Positions 24,001-39,200 are shown, counted from the first letter of the stretch. The stretch is 64,000 bases of DNA from Pteria penguin (GCA_035048485.1 CM068580.1:58537483-58601482), one strand, 5' to 3'. Program-made: numbers and translations. Notes: a model not told the origin generated them from the sequence alone.

Positions 24001-27000
24001 TAGATGTTTCTCAACACTCAACATATGAAATTAGGCAATTTTAAGTTAGATCTGGACAATATTTGAAACAATTGTTGTTCATGACCCAGACTTGAAATCA
24101 GTCAACAAAAGGCCCCAACTAAAGAAAATGACTAACTTGTTGCCCTGAATGACTTCTTGCAGAGACAAAGGAAATGCTTAATATCAAAATCACCTGAATG
24201 GATGTGCAAAAAAGTGTTGTTTTTTATTCTAGCCTGAAATAAAATTTGACATATTTTCAACATCTGTGTTGACTTAGTCACATTAATGCAAAAATAAATG
24301 AATTCTTCCTTCATGCATGACTGATAATCTAGGTACTCAGGTGAGCGATATAGGCCCACTTGGGCCTCTTGTTATACCATAATCTGGGAATATAGGCAGT
24401 ACAATTTAACACTTGTATAATTGTTCTTCATCCCTTTCTGCATTTTCATGCAAGGCACAATTGAAATTATATTTGCCGATTATTAAGACGTCTTAGGCAT
24501 GAGCCAAATTGTAAACATCTCAAAGTGTGAAAACTATTACCATATTTACTCAAATACAATATGCACCTGAGTATTTTACGAACCTAACTCAGTGTATAAT
24601 ACACAGGGGAAAAAATCCATGCCTGTTCCACACCTCCTAAATCTGCCACTTAGGCTTATATCATGGCTAACACAAAGTTGATAAGAGTGTTGAAAAAAAG
24701 TTACAGATTTCTAATCCTATGTATAATATGCAGTCATAAACTGGTAATACAAATTGACTGAAAAAAGTGTGTATTATATTTGAGTATGGATGGTACTTGG
24801 ATAAAAAACATCGCATTGTCATTGGTCTATTATCAGTAAAAGAACTCGGTTCAATACATGAGAAAAAAAAATCTAGAAAAAATTGGAAAAAAATATTTGA
24901 TTTGCTACAATTCGATCTTGTTGCGTTACTGCAAATCTACATAATTTTAAGGATGGCCCGATATTAGTTTTTATTAAACCATGTTTATACCATACTTTGA
25001 TTTTAGGACAGATTACGTTTGAAGAGTTCAGTGACATGATGGAGCTCAGAGAAGAACCTGAGTCTGATGTTATCGAGATAACACCAATTATCGATGGAGT
25101 GACAGAGGTTGTAACTACGGAAACGGTTCATGAAGATAGTGTCAAAAAGGACACTGATGTCACAGAAACAGGGAATGTTGATCTAGTTGAAAACAGTCAA
25201 AAGAGCAAGAAGAAATCTTTGCCTCGTAAGATATGCTTTTAAATTTATTTAGAGCTTTATAACAACAAAATTTGGAAAGGAATTACTTTTAGGACATGTA
25301 GCTCATTTTAAAGAAATCGAATTTGTTGATATTTCTTTGATAGGTTGTTTATATTGATAATGTGAATGATTTAAATTGATTTTCTACCACTATAAGAAAA
25401 ATATTTTGCATCAGCAAAGCTTTTGCCTCCTGGCATTTATCTGGAGCTTTTCAGAAAATAAACAGTATTTTTATAACAGATGGCCAGGTACAGTGTGTTC
25501 TTTTGTTTTCCAGGAAAAGCAAAACGGGTAAGTTATATCTTGTAATTTAACATAAGAGACCTACATCTTTAATTTCAGAGAAACTAGATCAAATATGGCT
25601 TTTGTCTTCAAAGTTTGTGATAAAGGATTGAAACATTTTTTTAAATATGTATGTATGATGTTTTAACATCTTATTTGAAAATTAATAGATGAATTTTCAA
25701 TGAGAAATGTATATGTCAAATTCCCTGTGGTAGGTCACACTTCAAAAACAAAAGACCAAGAAAAGCAGTGTCTATTTTCACTATAACAAAAGTTATACAC
25801 TTAATTATATGTCCCAATATGACTGTATTCACAGAGATTTATATATTCCTATATGACTGTATTCACAGAGAGTTATATGTCCCTATATGACTGTATTCAT
25901 AAGAGATTTATATGACCCTATATATTCGCTTCCTGTATGACTGTATTCACAGAGATATATATGACTCTATATGACTGTATTCACAGAGATTTATATGACC
26001 CTATATGACTTTATTCATAGAGAGTTATATGTCCCTATATGACTATTCACAGAGATTTATATGACCCTATATGACTGTATTCACAGAAAGTTATATGACC
26101 CTATATGACTGTATTCACAGAAAGTTATATGACCCTATATGACTGTATTCACAGAGAGTTATATGACCCTATATGACTGTATTCACAGAGAGTGTTTGAT
26201 CTTCCAAAACATCTCCAAGGTTTGATGGGAGAGGCCAATATAAGGTTTGCTAAAGGAGAACATCAAGAGGCTATTGATATATGTCTAGAAATTATCAGAA
26301 TGGGTAAGTATATTTTTGATATTATATGTATATGATATGTGATATATATATATTTCTCTCATATCTGCGTATTTGATACAGAACAGACCCATGTAATACA
26401 GCTATGTGATATTCATGTATATTACATACCACGTGATGTCATGATTTCCGCACCGAACACGATGACGTCTCAATGAAATGTCAATTAAAAACTCCTTTTT
26501 CAACATTGTTTTACATCTTTAAGGCAAAGAGACTAACGTTCATGGTTTATTCATTTAGAATAAACCATTTTTGGGGATGCTGAACATGAATATGACAAAA
26601 ATTTCCTGATTCGATAAAGTTGAATATTTTCCGATTTTTTGGGAATTCAATATTCCTTCAAAAATATGAGAGAAAAATACTCTTTTATAGACTGCTATGA
26701 AAGATGCATCAGTTACACCCTCGGGGTCTCAAAATCATGCAAAACCTTCGGCAAGCCTGGGGTTTTACTTGAATTTTGAGACCCGTCGGGTGTAACTGAT
26801 GTATCTTTTATAGCAGCCTATAAAAGAGTCTTATAATATATAGATATATATATATATATATTTATAAAACCGGTGTGGCCTAGTGGTATTGCTCTCGCCT
26901 CCTGATCAGGAGGCCGGGTTGGAGTCCCACTCTGGTCATGCCGCTGTCCCGTCTTTAGGATGAGACAGTAAAAACCAAGGCCCCATGTTGTGGTTTTCAT

Positions 27001-27147
27001 CGCACGTTAAAGATCCCTCACTGCTTCGGTTGGGTCTGTTGCAAAGGTCAAAATTTGTATGGCCTGCATCAGGCAGATGCCGTCACCATATACGTGAAAT
27101 ATTCGTGGTGTGATGTTAAACAAAAATCAATCAATCAATATATCAAT

Positions 27148-27215
<68 letters not shown>

Positions 27216-30200
27216 CATATGATCAGAGCTCCTTGTCTATGATAGCTGTAGCCTACCAGGATTTGAATGGTACTCAGTGTAATTTATTTTTAAGGACAAA
27301 GAAATTAACTTTTATCACTTTCATCTGTTCCAGCACCTCAAGCTGTATTACCTTTCCAGACACTTGCAATGTTGTATGAGGAGCAAGGTGATACTCAAAA
27401 ATCTTTACAGGTAAAATATTATGTACGAGTATCTACAAAATAAATAAGTAATAAATTAGAAAAAGAGGTGAAAAAGTTGCAAATTTCCATGAGTAAACGT
27501 CAAAAGCTTTCGTATAATTTCTAAGTAAAGTACTGTTCGCCAATTTGACCCCTCATTTTCTCACTGTGTATTATACATAGAGTTAGAAATCTAGAACTTT
27601 TTTTCCACGCTTTTAAGCTTCAGTGGTGGATTTAGAGGGGTGCGTGTGTCCGTTAAAGTATCTAAAGCCTTCAATCAAACCCACAAGGCATGAGATATAT
27701 GTATTGTCTGTATACTGTCTGCTTCCCATAGTAAATGCTCAAGGCAATAACAGGAGTAATGTCTACAGTGTGCCATTCAATGAACCTGATAGAATACTTG
27801 TGATGTGTTATTTAGCAATGGTTTCGGATTATCAGATTGTATGGGTGATATAATGATTTATCCTTAATTGGTTAATCGATAGTTACACAACAGGTGAAAC
27901 TACTTGACCGTAACGGCACGAGCATCGACAGTGTGGATAACACTCATTCATTCATTCTTTATATATTTTGTCTTCACAAATATTTTCGATCTCCGCGTAA
28001 AGTTACTGTACTATAGTAGACACGCACGTTCATGCTAACGAGAGAGAAAAAATGAAGTGATCGTTTGGGACGAGGGTACTAGTTAAGACATTTGAAGTCT
28101 ATGCGAGTTTGATTGTAAATGAAATGAAAGAGAGAAAAGCGGTGATATCACACGATGAATAAAGGCTGGTCGTTCTGTGCCGCTTTTGATAATAATACAT
28201 GTTACGCGATTACATTGTAAAAGGTATACGGCAAAGCAAATTCAGCTCACGGTCTTGCTGTTTCAACACGAAATTGACATCTTGTTTTGGATTTTCCCGT
28301 TGAATATTATACACGGAGTTAGACGTTTTTTCATGATTTTCGAGGTCATTTCTTGGGGTGCATATTCTACTTGGGTGCGTATTATATTCGAGTAAATATG
28401 GTAAGTTTTTCAGCATGTTCATTGTGTACATACAATTTTATTAATTTGAAGTCTATATTTTATTTTGACAACACTGACCATTCATGTAGTACTATTACTT
28501 CTTCATTAATCCTAAAGCCAAATGGTGAAGATCACCAATCATGAATCATAAGGAAAGGAAAATAGGTGAGATGGTGCACAAGCAAGCACAAGTTTAAGAA
28601 TTTAAACAAATATACACACCTATGATTTTAGAAAGCTCTTAAATCGATAAATCAGCCGAAACCAGACCTTAGGAACTTGTGGTCCACCAGCAGTGCAACC
28701 ACTGAGGGTTAAAATATATTGAGACTTTAGAAGATGAAAATGCTAAGTGGAAACTAGATATATATTTCCCTACAACTTTAACAATACATTTAATTGTTGT
28801 AGTTCAACTTGATAGCAGCATATCTCAACCCCAGTGACACAGAGCAATGGCAGAAACTTGCTGAGATGAGTCTGGAACAAAAAGATATCCAGCAAGCCAT
28901 CAGATGTTATTCACAAGGTATAGATTATTCATTACCTTTTATCAAGTATCCAATCTTGTTTAAGCCGGTGTGGCCTAGAGGATAAGGTGCTCGGCTCGTG
29001 ATCGAGAGGTGCCGGGTTCGACTCTCGCCCTGGGCGTACTGGTGTTTTGTCTTTCAGATGAGACCGTAAAAACTGAGGTCCCATTTTAAGGTAAAGGGTG
29101 GCACATAAAAGATCCCTCACTGCTTCGGGTGGTTCCGTTGCAAAGGTCTAAATTTGTATGCATTGCATCAGGCAGATGCCATCACCATATACGTGAAATA
29201 ATTGTGGAGTGACATAAAGAAATAATAATCAATCAATCAATGATCCAATCTTGTTTGCTTTTAGACATACATGATTGGGAAATCGCCCTTATTTTTTGCA
29301 TGTGTCATTTTGGACCAGAAGATTTAACTAGACACTTTAAAGGTCTTGATCTCTTTGATTTTGATCCTGCTATGGTTGTCTTTACTTAGAAAGTGGAAGT
29401 AGTGGAGGGCAGTGTTATTTTCCTCAATTCAGGTCCATTATAAGGATCCTTCCCAATGGAAGCTTCATTTTTCCCAAAATTTGCCTAAATTTTTCCCAAA
29501 CATTGATCTTGTAGCATTTTGCAGATGGGACAAAAAGTTCCCAATGCAAAGGTACAGGGATCTTTGAAAAAAAAAAAAAAAAAAAACATTGGGAGGATGG
29601 GGGGAGGTACATTGTGATGACATAGTGTACAAGTGCTGCACCGGAATTCACTTAAGCATGTCCCGATAGGGATATATTTCAGTGAACCTCCAAAAAGTGG
29701 ATAATTTTCTTTGAGTGCTTTGGTTTCTTTTACCCCTGAAGCAAAGCTGTCATCACATAGATGAAATGAATAATCCTTGGGCTGATTAAACAATAAAAAG
29801 TAAAATGGGGATCAATGGATGTTGTTTGTTTGTAGCTATCAAGTCTGATAATAAGAATCACAACCTGTACTATGAGAGGAGTAAACTATATGAAGAAGTT
29901 GGAGATCAAAAGAAAGCATTAGATGGTTACAAAGTCATGTTGAAGTATATGCCAAAAGAAGAGGGAGAGAAGTGCATGGAAATCGCTAGAAACACATGTA
30001 AAGTAAGAAAACACTTTTATTTTAAAAGAAAATTAATTGTTCAGTCATTGTCATTTTATGCATGAACATTTTATATAGATATTTAAAAGAATGACATGTT
30101 TTCTTTATAAACTATGTTATTTTCAAGACTGTCTTGTAAAGTATGTTGATTACATATTACACTATCATGTGTATCAACAAATATATTGATCATAAGTTTT

Positions 30201-33200
30201 GTTTGTTTTGTCATTGTTTTATGTCATCCCAAGATTGCTGCATTCATATGGTGGTAGCTTTTGTCTGATGTTCACTTCATAATATTCTCTTATGACGCAG
30301 ACCTGCACGAAGCATCGATTGATTCATGATTGTTTTACGTCACTCCATGATTATTTCACTTATATGATGACGGCATCTGCCCAATGCAAATGAAATTTAT
30401 ACTTTGCAACAGACCCACCCGAAGCTGAGGGGAATCTTTTACATGCCACGCCTACCATGACATAGGGTCTCAGTTTTTACTGTCTCATCTGTAAGACAAG
30501 ACACTTGTGCATCCACTCCACTGTGGTAATCGAACCTGGGACCTTTCAGTCACAAGCTGAGCACCTCATCCACTTTGCTACACCATCTTTTGAAGCAGGA
30601 AAGGATCTTTTGTCTCTGGTTTATGCCATATTGTCTCATCTGAAGGACAGATAGGAGTTAGAAGATGAGCTATCACTTTAGAAAAAAAACTCTAGCCCAC
30701 AGCCAGAATTGAACATAGATCCTCAGTTTTGAAGTCCAGTGTCATATTACCGAACAAGCCTGTCCAAAGTATTGATGATGAGATAAAGGAAGAAAGGTTT
30801 CAATTACATGTACTGAGTTGAATAATCAAAATAGTCGGTCACATTGTTATTAACTCTACTCAATTGGTATGTTGCAATATTGAAAAAGAATGTTAAGTGC
30901 TCCCATCAAAAGTTGTTGTTTTGGTTGTTTTCTGTTGTAAATACTCTAATTATGTCGATGAAATCTTGCTGACTGTGGAATTAAACATTGTACAACAATC
31001 ACATATGAGGATTGATACGATCCTTTAACGTGAAAAACAGTTGATTAATGTTTAATATGGCTGCACCTTAAGTAGATGAGGGTATATAATTGTCCTCAGC
31101 TGTGTCCATCTGTGTATCTGTCTGTCTGTTTGTAGATCCATCTGTCTGTAGGTCTGTCTGTCTATTAGTTACAATAAGTATTTTCAGATTTTTTAAGAGG
31201 AACGGTTTGAGTTAATTGTTCTATTGATGGCAATCAGCTTGCAGACTTCAGGCAAATTTCAATTTTCGTTTCAGCTTTATTTTGATCAAGACAACAAGCC
31301 CCAAGCCATGGAAACCATGCAGAATGCATTTAAATCCAATCCTGAATGGGTAACTGCTGAGGGTAAGGAGAGAATATCATTAGCAATATAACTAATGCAT
31401 GTCTGACTTTCATGTTCACAGTATAAAATGAAAGTAGCAAAAATGAGGGTCAAAATAGAATTATTTTAAAAATCACAGAAAAAACACTAGGTTTGGTATA
31501 CTTAAAGTTAAATTCTCCTTTAAGTCAAAAACTTATGAAGTTTATATTTAAACTAGAGAAGAAGTTGTAGTGCAGTCTGTGTTAGTGGTTGCTTGACTGA
31601 TGGGTAAGAGTTTCCTGGTTTGAATCCCACAAGCAGTTATGAAGTGTCTTGTCCTCCAGAAGAAGTAGTAAAATCAGAGGTCACAGTAGATGTTATTACT
31701 TAAAAGCTTTTTCGTTACTTAAGATTGATCCATTATGTTGGTTTAAATGTTAATGCAGTGGGTTGGGTAGATCCTGTTGCCATTGAAGTGAAATAATCTT
31801 GGCGTGACATATAGCGTGAAAAAAACAAACTTATACCCAGATCATACTTGGTACATCTGCTGAAGTTGTCTCTTATTTACAGATGTTAATTTACTGCTTG
31901 AATTACAAATGGAACAGAAGGAATATCTTTTGTCTGTTGAGGTAAGTTATGAAAATTATTGTACCCCCCAAACGAAATTTTTTGGGGGGAATATTGGAAT
32001 TACCTTGTCTGTCTGTCCAGAAAATTTTAACCTTGGCCATAACTTATGAATCAAAAGAGAAGGGGCCCTCATATTACACATGTGTCTTTATTGTGGCAAG
32101 ACCTTTCTGTCGGTACCAAAATCTTTGACCTTGTGACCTTTACCTTGGTCTTTGCCCCACTTCAAATTTTGTTGCCGCAGGGAGTATTTGTCCCGTTAGG
32201 ACAGTTCTAGTTTAATTTTGTTAAATAGTTAATACGGTAAAACTCAAACATCAGAGAAATCAAAAGCTTTTGAACTGAAGTAATCATTTAGTTCTGACAA
32301 TATTTGTTTACATTTCAATGTTATTACTAAAGCAGACTTGAACCACTAACACTTGAAAATTGCCCAAAATTGGTCTCAGTAATAAAAGCATATTAAACTT
32401 CACACATTAAAACTATTTAAAAAAAAGCCATAAGTTTTGGCAGATGCTGGAAACTCCCGTTGAAAGCTATATAGCTCTCTCACATAGGTAACATTCCCAG
32501 ACAGGCATCCCAATAAACCGTATGTCCGCCATATTGTTCTTGGCATCAGTTCACATGAAACTTTTAAGCTTGTAAAGAAGAGAAATTAGCAGCGATCTTC
32601 AAACACAGGTAGTTCAGTTAAGTAAAAAGGCAATATACAAACCATTTGAATCATTAAACATTTCATTTATGGTCCATTCATCATGAAACTATAACCCCAA
32701 TCGGAAGCCATTTGATGATGATAGATCTGTGAAAACATTCACTCAGTTGCAGTCAAATAATTTTTCGTTTATAGCAACTTCATTGTTTATTTAAGATATA
32801 GTTCATTAATTTTCTCATGAACTGTTTATAAATCATGCAAAATTACCCGGCCAAGTGTGAAGATCTCGTGACATTTTTTTTCCTTACTACTGATCCGATT
32901 GAGAAACGACTGCAGCAAGAAACTTTGTTAAAACAACAAAGATAATATCCTCTGCGTAACTAAATTCACATGCTTGTGTTCAGAAAGGTTTTCAGACACA
33001 ATTTATACCATTTCCAATCCAATTTCACATAGGTGGTAAAACTTCTATCTATTTCATCCAGAAAACCGATAGCATACTATAAGCGACAAAATAAATCTTT
33101 TACCTGTCGATATATTACTTGTTTTATATTGGAGGTCATTTTCTAAACATTAGAGAAATTAAAGTTGCCATTTTAGTACGACTTGAAGAAGTTATCATTA

Positions 33201-36200
33201 GTAATTGGACATATTGCAATGCAAATTTTCTCTAGCCGCCCAGATCTTCATATTCTTTTTTCTTCTTTACATATGAGGGAGTATAACAGTTCATATCACG
33301 TCAACTGTGCATATAAAATAAAACATTATTTTGTTTGTTATTTACCATTCGAGTTTTAAATAAACACAACATTGTTTATATTTACTGCCCTTGAATGACA
33401 ATGACATATGCTGGTGCTTCCCCTGGGTGATAATGCTGATTAGTTAAACAAACAGTAGTAAAGGCAGGTGAATTGATTGCATATATCAACAACTCGTAAA
33501 TCGCAAAAAAACGTTGTTAAATGAATAAATATATAAAGAGAAATAAACTTTTAGAAAAAAGCAGCAAATTCACTAAAATTCTTGCATTTAAAAATAGTCT
33601 TATAATGATTATTGATACAAGTTTATCTCGATTTTGTTAGAAAGAAAAAGGAGAATATTATTTCTACACATCGATATAATTAACATGAAAGATAAAAGAA
33701 AAAAAAAATTATAGGTGATTGTAGAATTTGAACCAAGGTGCGTCGGCAGGATAAGACCAACTGCTTTATAAGTCCCTGGGCGATATCCGACGGGTTAAAA
33801 TTGGTGTATTGTAGAGCGTGGTCACCTAATTAGCATAACAAAATGACATGCATCATATGCCGGACGAAGCAGGGAGTTTCCTGTTTGTGTATATATGTCT
33901 CTGGTTTTGGTAATAATTGCTTTGTACAATAATTACAAGTACATGTACATGTATCAGTCCATGAGCGTCCATGTGTAACAGACTGTTTAACACCCCTATA
34001 CAATGATATATGCCCATAATAGATATCATAACACTAGAGACCACAAATCGTCAAACACACCCAACTGTTTTAGCTACCTCTAGTTTCAGTCTTGCCATAG
34101 GTTAATTTTCTAAAAGAAAGATAACTCAAACAATATCATACACGAAGTGTGTAAATTTGTCAAAATGTGAACAAGGAATATTTTTGTCAAGTGCTGTATT
34201 TAATCATCAGTATGGAACTTTTTTTATGTGAGAGTGTTAGAATAGTAGCTATCGGTATATGAATTATTAATACTGAGGATAGTATGTGCTTCAAACTCTC
34301 TGATTCTCATATCTGTTCATATTATCTACAGTGTATGTAAAGTTCATTTGTATGACTTAAATAATTAAACGTGGGCAAAAACTATATTAAATTAATCTTC
34401 AATTTTTAATCAAAATTAGATAGATACCTGAAAATTATATAAATCCCCTTAAGACATTCAAAATATAATAGAGAGCCTGATCTCGCCTTTGTCTTTTTGA
34501 TTTTTATTCACAACAGAGTAACTTGAACCTATTAAATTAAGTGATTTTGACTGTTCTGACACTTCAAGTTAACGCAGTCAGAATGTATGAAAATGTGTTT
34601 TATGTCCAATATTTAACTTCCTTTGCAATAAAGTTGCTTTTGATTAAATTAATACAGTTTCCATTGGAATTTCCGTTTCTTTTATTTGAACATTTATATC
34701 TGTATTACGCACAGCAGAACTTTTTGTCATTTTTGCAAAGAAGGTAACTCGAAGAGATGAATCTTCTGTGATTTATTTATCTCACAGACTACAGTTTCCT
34801 TGTCTGTTACCCATTTATTCTTTGGAATACAGGTACTTTCTTCCTGTTGAAAATGAAAACCTCAGTTTTAGAATTACAGAAATGGGTGATTTGAATGCAA
34901 AGGAATTTTTCTTCTCAATATTGATGTCATTGTCTTATTTCCATGCATTCATTTGTTAGATTTTGGTGAAGTATTGTGGTGTGACCTTCACATTGGATGA
35001 TGGAGATCTGTGGAATGATACCTACCCAATAGATGTGACTTGCTTACAGAGTGGAGTAAGGGATATCATTGAGTAAGCCATATACTCTACAGGTCTAAAT
35101 AAAGTCAAGAAAAGTCAGCCGTATATTTGTTGAAATTGAATTATTTTACATTCGGCTATCTTTTTCTTTACAGTTCTTGTTATTTTTATTCACAAAGAAA
35201 CTTAAGTCTAAGTCTAAGAACTGTTACCTAAAATACCATGTGTCATTATTCTAAGAATTTGTCGAAAGTTTGTCTGTGAATATCTTATCAGGGTCCGGTG
35301 CCATAAACTGAGAAAATACTTAAGTCAAAATTTCAAATTCTTCTGTTCAACAATGAATTAATAGCTGGGATTTGGATATTACTGAGTTTCATTCTATCAA
35401 TAAATAGAATTAGACCATTCTGCATGACAATTTATTTGAACATTTGATAAGGGAATAAATTGAAATAAAAAAATTGACTTAAGTATATTCTCAGATTATG
35501 GCGCCGGACCCAGATATACTGTTTACAGAAACTTTTTATTAAGTCTTAAAATTAAGACAAATGTTACCACATAGGTCTCAATTCTTAGACTTAGACTTAG
35601 ACTTAAGTTTCTTTGTGAATAAGGCCCCAGGTTTTTATCTACTAAATTCCTAAGATTCTTTCTAAAGCAAAATTGAATACATATATTAGATTCTTACTCA
35701 GTCAGTTGCAAGCTGGCGTGGCCTAGTGGTATTGCGCTGGACTCCTGATCGGGAGGCCGGGGTTCGATTCCCGCTCTGGTCATGCCGGTGTCCTGTCTTT
35801 CGGATGAGACAGTAAAAACCGAGGCCCCGTGTCGTGGTATGCATGGCACGTTAAAGATCCCTCACTGCTTGAGGTGGGTCTGTTGCAAAGGTCAAAATTT
35901 GTATGCCCCGCATCAGGCAGATTCCATCACCATATACGTGAAATATTCGTGGTGTGATGTTAAACAAAAATCAAACAATCAATCAATCTCAGTCAGTTGC
36001 AAATTTAATTCAGGCTCAGAATATGACATACAATTTTCATAAGTAATTCTCCTTTGTTCAAAATCATAAATACTCAGATTGAAATGGTTTCAGTTCAATT
36101 CATTCAGTTGGTCATTTATATTTTCTTGAAATTTATATTATGGACCTAAAAATGATACCATATAATTCTGAATATATTTATAGATGTACTGTGTCGGAGC

Positions 36201-39200
36201 TACTACCCATAGACTTACGTGTTAAACTTGCGGTTTGTTTGATTTCCTTAAAGAAAGAAGAAATGGCAGAGGTATTGTATTATATGGATTATAAATAGAA
36301 TACTTTAATATCTTTGTATTTATTTCTGTAGATTCATTTATTGAAGATGAGCATATTTTACAGCGATAAAGAAAATGCTAACTTCCTTTCTTTAGCTATT
36401 GTTTCATATCTATGACATAATCTTATGTAATGTTTGCATTATGGATATTACACTACAATTTTGTATTCAGTGTAATGCAAACCCAAGGAGTAATTTATGT
36501 TAAGGGTCAAGTCATAGAAGTCTTTCTTGATTTTAGGATTTTGGCAGGTTTGTATAAAATTCACGCAGTCATCGCCTATTGAATCTTTTTGTTAAACAGA
36601 GTTACTTCCCATTTGGGATAGTATCTGATGTAAAACAATTATGACGTCATTTCCATAGAATTTGATGACATCATAATTGTTTTACGTCATATACTGTCCA
36701 AGAGGGGAAGTAACTCTCTACAACAAAAAGACCGAATACACACATTCACTGCCCCATGTTAAATTTGAATATTCAGCAGTGTGTTATTTGATATACCTCT
36801 TGTGTGTTCTAGTTAGTGACAGAACCACTATATGAGGAGGATATAGAGGAAGTGGGTGATCTGTACCTGGACATAGCTGAAATGTACATGGAAATGGACA
36901 AAGCTCTCAAGGCTAGGCCACTCCTACAACGACTTGTGTGTTCATCAAACTACAGCCTGGTACGACACATTTCTAAGCAAACTCCTATTGTGTGAAGAAT
37001 ATTATATATATATGTACATTGTTTTATGCATACTCCTGCTTTCCCAGAAGTGATTTCATTTTGTTTTCACTGTGCACTTTGTTTTGTTTTTCATGTGGCA
37101 AATATGATTTAATCTCAATGCTAAAGAGCATTTTATTTTGTTTTTAAAGGCGGCTGTTTGGCTGCGTTACGCAGATTGCTTACACAAGGTAGGTGATATG
37201 AACAATGCGGTAGAGGCGTATAACCAGGTGATAGAATTAGCACCCTCCCATGTTGGAGCCAGAATGTCTCTCTCCTCTATACAGCAGAAACTAGGAAAAC
37301 ACGATGAAGCTATTCAAGCACTGGACAAAGGTAATCAGAAATTCAGAAAAAAAGGATGGTTCACTCTTAAAATTCAAGGAACCAATAGTTCAGGGTATAA
37401 GGTGATTGGCTTAACACATGAATGTAATTTCAGTATCTGTGAAAAGCAGTTGTTAGATTAAGAATTTGATTCAAATTTTAAGTTTTAGAGGAAACTAAAG
37501 CCTCAGTTTTTAATTCTTAACAGGAGTACAATATCTATTTATTATGTCCTTTGTTTGTACATTCATTCTTCAGAATACTCTAGTTGTACTTCTTTGTATT
37601 TCATCATTTAAGTTCTTTCCAGACTTTTTGCATTTGGTACATGTACTTATCTTAGACAGGGCCTTTAGAAGCATTTCAAAAGTGAGGGAGCCAAATCTTG
37701 AATTTCGTTTCATTTGTAACATGACAAAAGAATTGGTCTATGAACAGAAGAATTGGTCTATGATTAGAGTGTTTGTGTGAGAGTGTGTGGGTGGGGGGGG
37801 AGGAGGGGGACAACCCCTCATCTGGTTCCTATGGGCCTGTTAAGGGTCTACAATTAGTGAAGTAAAATTTTACAACTTGATAAGTTGAATCTAGATTCAG
37901 GTTAAAAATGTGTAAAGCATTACTGTAAGGAAATATGATAAAAAGATACTACTTTCCACAAAAATCATATAATCAGAAAATGTCAAATATCATATAGTCA
38001 GAAAATGTACTCTGTGTATATTGTTTTCAAATAGAAATCTAAGTTTTAATGGCTTGTATCTAGTTAGTAATACTGTGTCAAGAAGGAGGAGAGAGGTGGT
38101 TAAATTGTTTTGAATGATGAGCTTAAAATGAATGCCATATCTTTATCTCTATTTCAGATGAGGAAAGTGAAGCTGTGTGGACTAAACAGGTATGTTTTCA
38201 CGTGTAAAAGTTATTTGAACCAAAGTGCTTATTAAAAAACCTTGTACAATACATAAAGAACACTTCTTTTCCCAATTTTCATAGACTTCGTTTTTTATGC
38301 CCCTGGATCGATTGATCGGGGGCATACTGTTTTTGTCTTGCCTGTTGGTTTATTTGTTTGTCTATCTGTTGTCAACTTTAACCTTGGCTATAACTTTTGA
38401 ACCATGGGAGATAGAGACTTCATATTTGACATGCGTAATCAACTAATGAAGCTCTTTCAAGTGACACCAAGGTCGATGATCTTTTGACCTCGATAGTGAC
38501 CTTCACGCTAAAAATAACTTTTTGGATTTTGGTGCCGCCTGGGGCATTAGTGTTTCACAAACACAGCTTGTTATCAAGTGAAATAAATGATGTTTACTCT
38601 TTTGATTTGTAATGATAGCATGTATTTTACATTATTTAGAATTAAACATCATTTATTTCACTTGATAAAGGCCAAGTAGCCACAAATTTTTGAAAAATTG
38701 TGTTTTATTGATTATACAGACTTCCATGTTGAAGATTTTTCTTTATTTATAAAAAGTGTTTAGAAAATGTTTAATTTTTTTTGTAAAATGTTCAAAAATG
38801 AAATACCAAGCAAGTTGGCTTATTACTGAGGGGTCAGTATTAGAGTCCTACTGGGAGTTTGTCCTTGTCTGTCAGATGAGATGGTAAAAGTTAAGAATCT
38901 ATGTCCCAGTAGACATGGTAGCGCATTGAATCAGGCAGATGCTGTCACAATGTAAGTTTAATAATCCGAGTGTAACATAATAATAAAAAAAAAACAATAT
39001 GCATATCCGTAACACATTAGTAGGAACAAATGTAGAATGAACTCAACAAACGGGAATTTTACAGTTTTCTTTACATTTGATTTTCAGTTTGTTGCTGGTT
39101 ATGATATTAAAATGATTCTTTGGTTTTCCAGGAGATAAATCTTTATTTTCAAAAGTGTCTGTTATTGCATTCACAAGGAAAAACTGACGAGTTTATAGTA

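Noticed and set aside
34541..34959. Hydrophobic frames in GTF3C3 intron 9
   Set aside because: T-rich intron sequence that gives Leu/Phe-rich peptides by composition, with no conserved motif.
35712..35790. tRNA genes with A- and B-boxes (also at 26.9, 29.0, 44.8, 46.9 kb)
   Set aside because: Each head is followed by the same body, core and CAAT tail and is flanked by target duplications. The acceptor stem does not close, so these are SINEs, not tRNA genes.
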